A DNA stretch of 32,336 nucleotides from CAJXZP01 sp047610145. Lineage in GTDB: Bacteria > Bacteroidota > Bacteroidia > Flavobacteriales_G > Salibacteraceae. Every line of letters starts with the position of its first letter. The stretch's first letter is position 1. Both the position numbers and the translations under genes were made by a program. The notes beneath the pieces were generated by a model. It ran no database searches. It had not been told where the DNA came from and was given only the letters and a program-made list of their open reading frames with translations. The stretch is from contig JBLFZF010000025.1 in the NCBI GenBank assembly GCA_047610145.1, forward strand, positions 1 to 32,336. Reading direction: 5' to 3'. Shown one piece after another: positions 1 through 6,714 of this stretch.

Positions 1-1262
1 ATTCAGAACCACACTCTTGGAAATTTGATCAATTGTATGATGATTTTTTACAGGATAAATACCCTATCTATTCTAAAAACTATTCGATTACCAATGGCGG
101 AACCAGTAAATTACATTCTTACGATGGTACACAAATTATCCATTTCCATGCGAGATATAAAAAAGTGAGGGTTCTTAAAGGGTTATTTTGGTTTAATATC
201 ACAGCGTTTGGATCTACATGGGCTAAAGCGTATGCCCATAATAATTCATCTAGTAATAATTACAGAGAGTTGATGTTAGCTCATGATATAAAAGGCTTTA
301 AAAATTATAAAAGTGGCATTCAAATAGGGTATGATAATGCCCCAGGAGGTTGGTATGCTACACCCTATTTAATTAATTGCAGAATTGATAATAAGTATCA
401 GAAAAGTGAAAACGATATAAAATATACGCGCGCTACTTTCATGACTACCACCTCTGCTTTTGGCATTGAAGCAGACTACAACAACGTTTACAATACTTGG
501 GAGGATTATACTGGGAGAATTAAATATGATCCCAACAAAATTTTAACGCCTTTTGATGAAGTGTATGGGATGGAAGGTATTTGTGAGGAACATGTAAGGA
601 TTAGTAAAAGTACGGGTGAATATTTAATTGATGATGTTTTACGATTTGATTATGATAACTCGCAGCGCCCTCAAAATAGGTTAAATGCAACGATCAATCA
701 AAAGGTAAACGGGCCGGTAGCGTATGTCGCAAAAGAGAAATATATTTTTGGTGGAAGCGGTAATACCTATACCGCCCAAAGTAATGCTAATATTAATATC
801 AAGGCGGGTGAAGAAATTGTGTGGCTTCCTGGGTTTAGTACCGAAGATGGCGCAAATATTACGGCAGAAATTACTACGGTAGATTATAGTACCGTATTTA
901 TGAAAACCAATGTACCTAATACCCAACCGGTAGATTATACGCAACCGTCTCCCTATTGGGGGCACGTATTTAATTACGGAGCCATTACAGGAATTGGAGA
1001 TCATACCAAGAATACGATGATGACTATTTACCCCAACCCGGTGAAGAATATGTTGAATCTAGAAATACTTGGGTTGGAAGGCTATACGGATTTAGAGTTG
1101 CATATTTATTCCAATACCGGTAAATTAGTGTATTCGAGTAAAATACATGGTCAACAGCAGCTAGTAATAAATTCAACCGCCTTTGCACAAGGTGTTTATT
1201 ATTGCAAAATACTATCGGGCCAAACAGAACTGTATCAAACCGAATTTGTAAAAATTAAGTAA
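1..1262 (+). CDS. T9SS type A sorting-domain exported protein (5' partial)
   Basis: The reading frame is open from base 3 with no stop before the first candidate start (TTG at 33), so the gene enters from the left edge and the true N-terminus is missing. The last ~80 residues, beginning near TIYPNPVKN and ending EFVKIK, are a classic type IX secretion type A sorting domain, so the protein is predicted to be exported through the outer membrane and released or anchored. Before it lies a segment with the Bacteroidota motif AGEEIVWLPGF...GANITAEI, a short beta repeat common in T9SS cargo. The N-terminal part, rich in Tyr, Asn and aromatic residues, is not recognised. The stop is only 2 bp before the ATG of the first lipoprotein of the tandem array, so the two are probably cotranscribed. 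Sorting domain certain; function unknown. Confidence 0.85.
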   Translation, partial: SEPHSWKFDQLYDDFLQDKYPIYSKNYSITNGGTSKLHSYDGTQIIHFHARYKKVRVLKGLFWFNITAFGSTWAKAYAHNNSSSNNYRELMLAHDIKGFKNYKSGIQIGYDNAPGGWYATPYLINCRIDNKYQKSENDIKYTRATFMTTTSAFGIEADYNNVYNTWEDYTGRIKYDPNKILTPFDEVYGMEGICEEHVRISKSTGEYLIDDVLRFDYDNSQRPQNRLNATINQKVNGPVAYVAKEKYIFGGSGNTYTAQSNANINIKAGEEIVWLPGFSTEDGANITAEITTVDYSTVFMKTNVPNTQPVDYTQPSPYWGHVFNYGAITGIGDHTKNTMMTIYPNPVKNMLNLEILGLEGYTDLELHIYSNTGKLVYSSKIHGQQQLVINSTAFAQGVYYCKILSGQTELYQTEFVKIK

Positions 1263-1264
1263 GG

Positions 1265-1912
1265 ATGAAAAAGACAATAGGTATTTTAGTAGTTATCGCA
1301 TTGGCAACTTTAGCCAGCTGCAAAAAAGAGGTAGGTAATGTTATAGTAGAGGGGCGAGTAATCAACGTAGGTACCCAGCAACCCATTAAAGGGGTAACGG
1401 TAGTGATAGAAAACGAAGTAAGTTTTACACCCAGCCATTTAGATTCTACATTTACCAATGCCAATGGAGAATTTAGGATTGAATTACCTAACGAAGAGGC
1501 TGCATGGGTATACCTACGTAAAGACGGTTGGACGTTTCATTCCAGTAGTCTCAGCAATGTAACAGGTTATTTAACCTATTACCCTGTGGGGACGACTTCT
1601 AATGTGAAATTAGAAATGTATCCAGATGCTCGGTTTGATGGTAAATTCCTTAGTACAACACCCTCTCCTAGTGATTCGTTTTATTTTAATCCATTAACAT
1701 ATTATGGGTCAATTAACTACGGAGGGGGGGGGAGGCTTTATTTTGGAGAAAGTCCGTATGATGTTAGTTCAGGAGATGACGGTTCATTAATAAGAGGAGA
1801 TTTATACTATCGTTATGGCATCAATTACACCAAAAACGGAGAATGGTTTGTCAAAGTAGATAGTGTTTATGTAGGTGCTTTTGAAACCTTTACGGATACG
1901 ATTTATTACTAA
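1265..1912 (+). CDS. Tandem lipoprotein copy 1 (carboxypeptidase-regulatory-like domain, in-frame poly-G tract)
   Basis: 215 residues. The N-terminus MKKTIGILVV... ends in a lipobox LASC (Cys19), followed by KKE, so it is a lipoprotein. Residues ~26-120 look like a carboxypeptidase-regulatory-like beta-sandwich (VEGRVINVGTQQPI, then NANGEFRIELP). Residues ~121-173 differ between the four copies, and the last ~42 residues (GSLIRGDLYYRY to FTDTIYY) are nearly invariant. A run of 9 G encodes Gly153-156 (GGA GGG GGG GGG) in frame. The ATG lies 2 bp after the T9SS gene. No enzymatic motif is visible; a surface-exposed or adhesive role is inference. Family-level call is firm, function unknown. Confidence 0.9.
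   Translation: MKKTIGILVVIALATLASCKKEVGNVIVEGRVINVGTQQPIKGVTVVIENEVSFTPSHLDSTFTNANGEFRIELPNEEAAWVYLRKDGWTFHSSSLSNVTGYLTYYPVGTTSNVKLEMYPDARFDGKFLSTTPSPSDSFYFNPLTYYGSINYGGGGRLYFGESPYDVSSGDDGSLIRGDLYYRYGINYTKNGEWFVKVDSVYVGAFETFTDTIYY
1724..1732 (+). repeat. Poly-G tract (9 G) inside lipoprotein copy 1
   Basis: Nine consecutive G preceded by GGA. It is in frame with the downstream conserved tail. A gain or loss of one G would shift the frame and remove the C-terminal ~60 residues, as seen in copy 3. Confidence 0.9.
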
Positions 1913-1930
1913 GTTAGGAGCCTGAAGACG

Positions 1931-1963
1931 AAGAAATTTTCTTAACCGATGTTCATTGTTTTT
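1931..1963 (+). repeat. 33-bp intergenic direct repeat, unit 1
   Basis: The 33 bases from AAGAAATTTTC to CATTGTTTTT recur exactly at 2747-2779. Each lies just after a lipoprotein stop codon and is preceded by similar GAAGACG sequence, so the spacer was duplicated together with the gene. It shows that copies 2 and 3 arose by tandem duplication of a gene-plus-spacer unit. Confidence 0.85.
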
Positions 1964-2090
1964 GACTTAATCATTATGGAAATTTACATTCCAAATGAGA
2001 GCTCCCATGAAAAATACATTATTTATACTCCCCTTTTCTTATGCTGAGCCTTTCGAAGTAGGTTTTTTTGGGATTGAAAAAGTATTCTAT

Positions 2091-2720
2091 ATGATTGGTT
2101 TGCTAAGTTTATTATTATCCAGCTGTAAAAAAGAAGTAGGAAATGTCATTGTTGAGGGTAGAGTGATCAACGTAGGTACCCAGCAACCCATTGAAGGGGC
2201 AACCGTAGTAATAGAAAACGAAGTGAGTTTTACGCCAAGCCATTTAGATTCTACTTTTACTAACGCCAATGGAGAGTTTAGGATTGAACTCCCTAATGAA
2301 GAGAACGCTTGGATTTATCTGCGTAAAGAGGGGTATACATTCCATTCAAGTAGTCTAAATAATGTGACAGGTTATTTAACATTTTACCCCGTAGGTACCA
2401 CGAGTGGGGTGAAGTTAGAAATGTATCCAAAAGCTTGGTTTGCGGCAAAATTCTTAAGTACTAGTCCTATGATTGATGATTCATTATATTATATGAGATT
2501 AGCTTATTCTACATCAGTTGATTATTTTGGGGGGGGGGATAGGATATTTAAAGGGGTAGGTCCATTTTCAGCAAGTACAAATCCAGATGGATCTTTAATC
2601 AGAGGAGATCTATTCTTTAGATATGGACTTAACTACACGAAAAATGGAGAATGGTTTGTCAAAGTAGATAGTGTATATGTGGGTGCTTTTGAAACTTTTA
2701 CGGATACTATTTATTATTAG
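2091..2720 (+). CDS. Tandem lipoprotein copy 2 (in-frame poly-G tract, altered 5' end)
   Basis: From the lipobox Cys onward it matches copy 1 almost residue for residue through the carboxypeptidase-regulatory-like domain and the invariant tail ending FTDTIYY. The leader differs from the other copies. I chose ATG 2091 (MIGLLSLLLSSC, lipobox LSSC), which gives a very short signal peptide without a basic residue. In-frame ATGs at 1995 and 2007 would give a longer, atypical leader, so the start is uncertain. The middle of the protein (KAWFAAKFLSTSP to SASTNPD) is the most divergent of the four copies. The Gly run is encoded by 10 G in a different codon context (TTT GGG GGG GGG GAT), still in frame. 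Confidence 0.82.
   Translation: MIGLLSLLLSSCKKEVGNVIVEGRVINVGTQQPIEGATVVIENEVSFTPSHLDSTFTNANGEFRIELPNEENAWIYLRKEGYTFHSSSLNNVTGYLTFYPVGTTSGVKLEMYPKAWFAAKFLSTSPMIDDSLYYMRLAYSTSVDYFGGGDRIFKGVGPFSASTNPDGSLIRGDLFFRYGLNYTKNGEWFVKVDSVYVGAFETFTDTIYY
2529..2538 (+). repeat. Poly-G tract (10 G) inside lipoprotein copy 2
   Basis: Ten consecutive G between TTT and AT. The reading frame is preserved because the flanking codons differ from those in copies 1 and 4 (GGG GGG GGG GAT). It sits at the same alignment position as the other three tracts. Confidence 0.9.
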
Positions 2721-2746
2721 ATTGGAAGCTTGAAGACGGTAGTTGG

Positions 2747-2779
2747 AAGAAATTTTCTTAACCGATGTTCATTGTTTTT
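2747..2779 (+). repeat. 33-bp intergenic direct repeat, unit 2
   Basis: Exact second copy of the 33 bases at 1931-1963, again placed shortly after the stop of a lipoprotein copy. The copy 3 to copy 4 spacer (3469-3546) does not contain it. Confidence 0.85.
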
Positions 2780-2824
2780 AAAGTGCCGATTTCCGAAATT
2801 TACCTTCTAATTAATTCTAATACT

Positions 2825-3468
2825 ATGAGATTTTTGGGTATTGTATTTTTATTCTGGATTGTAATTCTAGCCAGCTGCAAAAAAGAAGTAGGCAATGTCA
2901 TTGTAGAAGGTCGTGTAATAAATGTAGGAACCCAACAACCTATAGAAGGGGTAACCGTAGTGATAGAAAACGAAGTAAGTTTTACGCCAAGCCATTTAGA
3001 CTCCACGTTTACCAATGCCAATGGAGAGTTTAGGATTGAACTCCCTAATGAAGAAGATGCATGGATATACCTTCGTAAAGATGGTTGGACATTTCATTCC
3101 AGTAGCTTGAACAATGTGACTGGGTATTTAACCTATTATCCTGTGGGAATGACTTCGAATGTCAAACTAGAAATGTATCCTGATGCTAGGTTCAATGGGA
3201 AATTTATGAATACAAATCCGTCTCTGGATGATTCATTGTATTTTAATGAGTTAACTTACTTTGGGTCAATTAATTATGGAGGGGGGGGCTTCTTCGTAAG
3301 GGATTAGGACCTCATAAAGCTAGTGCAGGGGATATAGGTTTTTTAATCCGTGGTGACTTATATTTTCGCTATGGTCTTAACTACACTAAAAACGGAGAAT
3401 GGTATGTAAAAGTAGATAGTGTATATGTGGGTGCTTTTGAAACTTTTACAGATACGATTTATTATTAG
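2825..3468 (+). pseudogene. Tandem lipoprotein copy 3, frameshifted at its poly-G tract (probably phase OFF)
   Basis: ATG 2825 gives MRFLGIVFLFWIVILASC, a good lipoprotein leader (Cys18), so it is preferred over the in-frame ATG at 2765. The frame matches the paralogs up to the Gly run, where only 8 G follow GGA. Translation then reads GGFFVRD and stops at 3307, giving 160 residues. Adding one G restores a frame that runs LLRKGLGPHKAS, then LIRGDLYFRYGLNYTKNGEW and on to FTDTIYY, stopping at 3466-3468. The tail is therefore undamaged: no other stop or frameshift occurs in it. The simplest reading is slipped-strand variation. A fixed mutation or a homopolymer sequencing error are alternatives. 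Confidence 0.85.
3281..3288 (+). repeat. Poly-G tract (8 G, out of frame) inside lipoprotein copy 3
   Basis: Eight consecutive G after GGA. Copies 1 and 4, with the same preceding codon, have nine. The single-base deficit causes the premature TAG at 3305-3307. Confidence 0.9.
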
Positions 3469-3546
3469 ATTTTGAGTAGTTCACTAGGGTTCATTGGATG
3501 GAATCGGATAAAATTGGAATTTTACACAGATAAAAATTAAATAATT

Positions 3547-4197
3547 ATGAAAAAGAGCATAGGAATTTTAGTAGTTATCTGGCTGGTGTTTTTAGCCAGC
3601 TGCAAAAAAGAAGTAGGTAATGTCATTGTAGAAGGCAGAGTAATAAATGTAGGGACCCAACAACCCATTGAAGGGGTAACGGTAGTGATAGAAAACGAAG
3701 TAAGTTTTACACCCAGCCATTTAGATTCTACATTTACGAATGCAAATGGAGAATTTAGGATTGAACTCCCTAATGAAGAAGATGCGTGGATTTATCTGCG
3801 TAAAGACGGGTATACATTCCATTCGAGTAGCTTAAATAATGTAACGGGGTATTTAACGTATTTCCCTGTAGGTACCACCAGTGGGGTGAAGTTAGAAATG
3901 TATCCCGATGCTTGGTTTGATGGGAAGTTTTTAAGTACTAATCCATCGTCAAATGACTCGCTGTATTACAAGCCTTTAACATATTCTGGTTCAATTAATT
4001 ATGGAGGGGGGGGGATAAGACTTTTAAGAGGTGTTGGTCCTTTCGATGTCAGTTCAGCAGATATTGGTTCATTGATCCGAGGAGATTTATATTACCGATA
4101 TGGTCTTAACTATACCAAAAACGGAGAATGGTTTGTCAAAGTAGATAGTGTATATGTGGGTGCTTTTGAAACCTTTATGGATACTATTTATTACTAA
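3547..4197 (+). CDS. Tandem lipoprotein copy 4 (in-frame poly-G tract)
   Basis: 216 residues. The leader MKKSIGILVVIWLVFLASC is close to that of copy 1, with lipobox Cys19. The carboxypeptidase-regulatory-like segment is nearly identical to the other copies. The Gly run is encoded by 9 G (GGA GGG GGG GGG ATA), followed by IRLLRGVGPFDVSS and the invariant tail ending FMDTIYY. It is the last gene of the plus-strand array and is followed by a strong hairpin terminator at 4237-4278. No catalytic motif is seen. Function unknown. Confidence 0.9.
   Translation: MKKSIGILVVIWLVFLASCKKEVGNVIVEGRVINVGTQQPIEGVTVVIENEVSFTPSHLDSTFTNANGEFRIELPNEEDAWIYLRKDGYTFHSSSLNNVTGYLTYFPVGTTSGVKLEMYPDAWFDGKFLSTNPSSNDSLYYKPLTYSGSINYGGGGIRLLRGVGPFDVSSADIGSLIRGDLYYRYGLNYTKNGEWFVKVDSVYVGAFETFMDTIYY
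4006..4014 (+). repeat. Poly-G tract (9 G) inside lipoprotein copy 4
   Basis: Nine consecutive G after GGA, in frame with the conserved tail, at the same alignment position as the tracts of copies 1-3. Confidence 0.9.
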
Positions 4198-4236
4198 GCG
4201 TAGAGTTAGTAGTTCGAACATGAAAGTTTTTCAACT

Positions 4237-4278
4237 AAAAATGCCTCGTATCTTTTGAAAGATACGAGGCATTTTTTT
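4237..4278. terminator. Bidirectional rho-independent terminator between lipoprotein array and M43 protease
   Basis: The arms ATGCCTCGTATC (4241-4252) and GATACGAGGCAT (4261-4272) pair perfectly and extend by further A-T pairs. They are flanked by an A-run on the left and TTTTTTT on the right, so the hairpin has a U-tract in both directions. It closes both the plus-strand array and the minus-strand protease gene ending at 4296. Confidence 0.88.
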
Positions 4279-4295
4279 GTTAAAGTAATTTAGTT

Positions 4296-6683
4296 CTATT
4301 CCAATACAAATCTCTGGGTATCCATTCCATTTTTTGAAATTGTTTGGATGAGGTAAATACCATTGGTTAGATTCCCTCTCGATACAGTAAACAGGGTTTC
4401 TGATTCAATTAACTCTCCATTGAAAATGGTTTTTACTCGGTTTCCAGTAACGTCATACATTACAATTTCAACTGTTTCATTGGAATTGCTCTTAACGTTT
4501 AAATAAACTACATCTCTAGAAGGATTTGGATAAGCCGTTACCTTAAACAGTTGATCTGTAATTGTAGTAATTCCAAGAGTAGTTGAGTCCACTTTAAAGC
4601 TCCATGTGTCAGATACGGTAGTGTCTACACCATTTAATGACCCGGTAACTTTCCAATAATATGTTTGCCCGTGTACCAGGTTGTTTAATGACCATTCGGT
4701 ATCCGTGTTATTAGATGAACTAGAAATGTAGTTTAACTGATGCCATTCATAATCTATGCTCGTAAATGTAGTATCGGTATCGATTTCTAAAGCATAGTAA
4801 TCAATAGTGTCTATGGCATTCCAATTCAATAATGGATTTATAGAAACGCCAGAAGTCCCATTGTATGGCGCTCGTAAATGTAAGTCTCTGTTTACGCCTC
4901 CATTTAAGTTGATGTTATCTATAAATATGTTATTTCCTCCATTAGCGTTGTATTCAAATTTAAACCTCAAATTTGCTGTTAAATGTTCAGTCGGAATAGC
5001 AATTAGATTTGATTTCCAGTCGCTTGTATTAGGAGATACATAAGCAGAATTTTTAGACGTTGTCGTACTCAATGAGTTGCCACCTAATACTTTGAGTACT
5101 TTCCATTCTTCGCCACAATTACCAGAAACATAAATACGTACGTAATTACTAGATTCGCCAACGATTGGGGCATAGGCATGTACAAAACTCAAGTTTCCTG
5201 AATCCAGATTACTTGCATCGTAAGCCATACTGGTAACACTAATTTTCCCATCGTTTCCGAATGCAGAAGCGCGTAAGGATTGGTTTCCTGAATACCCATT
5301 GGTAGGATCTAAAAACCAACCAAAACTGCTAGATTGGATATTGGCAAACCAACTCATTTCGGTGAGGTTGTTTCCTTGTTCAAAATCTTCGGTAAACGGA
5401 GCGGTATGTCCGTAAGAGGATAACACAGTAATGAAATTAGACTTGATAGTTGTAGCGGTCTGTGCGGTAGAATCTTCCACAGTTAAACGTACTTCATAGG
5501 TTCCAGGAGTGCTATAGGTAACCACCGGATTCTTTTGGCTAGAAATAGGTATGTCTGCTCCCTCAAATGTCCATTGATGTGACTTTGGGTTAAAGAAAGA
5601 GTAGTCTGTAAATTGAACCATTTGTCCTACACATACTTGTTGACTAGATACTTCAAATTCGGCACTACAAATTCCGGGGTTTAAGTTGTTGACTCCTGAG
5701 GCCATTAAATTATTACCTGAAACTAGGTTTGCAAGCGTAGAGTGACTTAAGAATGCGGCTTGCATTCTAGCTTTCTGGCCTAAAGTATACATGTTTTGAC
5801 AATCATTGTAACTCATGTAATTCTCAATTTGATCTTTTACATCAAGTGCGTAAGGGCTAGGACCTTGTGTATCATTAGTACATTGATTTTGGTTTTTGTC
5901 GCACGTTTGTGTGGAAAAATCTACAGGTGGGGTATCACAAACACGATCTCCGGAATTACTACAAGAACTACCACATCCACTTTGAAAAGTGTGCATTAAA
6001 TTCAAACAATGACCCACTTCATGAGTTAAAGTTCTATCTGCTGAAGTAGCGGTTCCAATTGAGCCTATTCTATCGTTACGAATAATTACACCATAGGTAT
6101 TCCAATTCCCCGTACCCGGAAATTGTGCGTAGCCTAAAATAGTTCCTTGAACACCAGCGCTATTAATGCTATTAACTACCCAAACATTGAAGTACTCACT
6201 AGAAGGCCAATAGCTTTCAGATTTTACGTTTTGTCCGGCATCATACGGTAAATTAGGATTATTAATTCTGTTTATCCCATTGGTACAAGTTCCATTGGGA
6301 TCTATTTGAGCGAGTCTAAATTCTATTTCAGAATCTACGGCATACGGAGCGAAAATGGCACGTGTATTTCCTGTATCAGAATTCGTTCTTCTAAAGTCTT
6401 CGTTGATCATATCCATGGCACTCAAAATTTGCTCATAGCTGATGTTACCAATTTCATTATCATGAAATATATGAAACACTACTGGGATAACTGTAAGGTC
6501 ACGAGAACTCGTGTTTAAAGTAGAAGGATCAACATTGATCAAGGTGTTGTTCTGGAAATCTGTTTGTAAAGATGGATTTTCTAAAATTTGTTGTTCCAAA
6601 AAATAGTCCGTTCCACAAATGGTTTGTGCATTCACAAAAGGAATGGCAATGAAAGCTATAATAAGCCCAATTAAATTTTTCAT
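4296..6683 (-). CDS. M43 (pappalysin-like) zinc metalloprotease, T9SS cargo
   Basis: About 795 residues. ATG 6683 (MKNLIGLIIAFIAIPFVNAQ) is preferred over the upstream in-frame TTG at 6692 because it begins directly with a Sec signal peptide. The catalytic motif HEVGHCLNLMH near residue 225 fits the metzincin HExxHxxxxxH pattern. A Met-turn NYMSY follows ~65 residues later, separated by a Cys-rich insert. After the protease domain come a PKD-like domain (~340-425, with YSTPGTYEVRLTVED), a jelly-roll-like region, a fibronectin-type segment and a C-terminal T9SS type A sorting domain starting near VTAYPNPS. It is predicted to be secreted and to cleave extracellular proteins. The downstream-most of two tandem paralogs (22 bp apart by the upstream TTG start, 31 bp by the ATG chosen here). 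Confidence 0.93.
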   Translation of the reverse strand: MKNLIGLIIAFIAIPFVNAQTICGTDYFLEQQILENPSLQTDFQNNTLINVDPSTLNTSSRDLTVIPVVFHIFHDNEIGNISYEQILSAMDMINEDFRRTNSDTGNTRAIFAPYAVDSEIEFRLAQIDPNGTCTNGINRINNPNLPYDAGQNVKSESYWPSSEYFNVWVVNSINSAGVQGTILGYAQFPGTGNWNTYGVIIRNDRIGSIGTATSADRTLTHEVGHCLNLMHTFQSGCGSSCSNSGDRVCDTPPVDFSTQTCDKNQNQCTNDTQGPSPYALDVKDQIENYMSYNDCQNMYTLGQKARMQAAFLSHSTLANLVSGNNLMASGVNNLNPGICSAEFEVSSQQVCVGQMVQFTDYSFFNPKSHQWTFEGADIPISSQKNPVVTYSTPGTYEVRLTVEDSTAQTATTIKSNFITVLSSYGHTAPFTEDFEQGNNLTEMSWFANIQSSSFGWFLDPTNGYSGNQSLRASAFGNDGKISVTSMAYDASNLDSGNLSFVHAYAPIVGESSNYVRIYVSGNCGEEWKVLKVLGGNSLSTTTSKNSAYVSPNTSDWKSNLIAIPTEHLTANLRFKFEYNANGGNNIFIDNINLNGGVNRDLHLRAPYNGTSGVSINPLLNWNAIDTIDYYALEIDTDTTFTSIDYEWHQLNYISSSSNNTDTEWSLNNLVHGQTYYWKVTGSLNGVDTTVSDTWSFKVDSTTLGITTITDQLFKVTAYPNPSRDVVYLNVKSNSNETVEIVMYDVTGNRVKTIFNGELIESETLFTVSRGNLTNGIYLIQTISKNGMDTQRFVLE

Positions 6684-6714
6684 ACGTAGCAAAATAATAT
6701 CGTGTAGTAATGAT

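Noticed and set aside
1995..2090. Longer leader for lipoprotein copy 2 from ATG 1995 or 2007
   Set aside because: It gives a Pro/Phe-rich segment before a second hydrophobic stretch, unlike the other copies. Not excluded, so the start is left uncertain.
2765..2824. Start of lipoprotein copy 3 at ATG 2765
   Set aside because: Lies within the duplicated spacer repeat and adds 20 residues before a normal lipoprotein leader starting at 2825.
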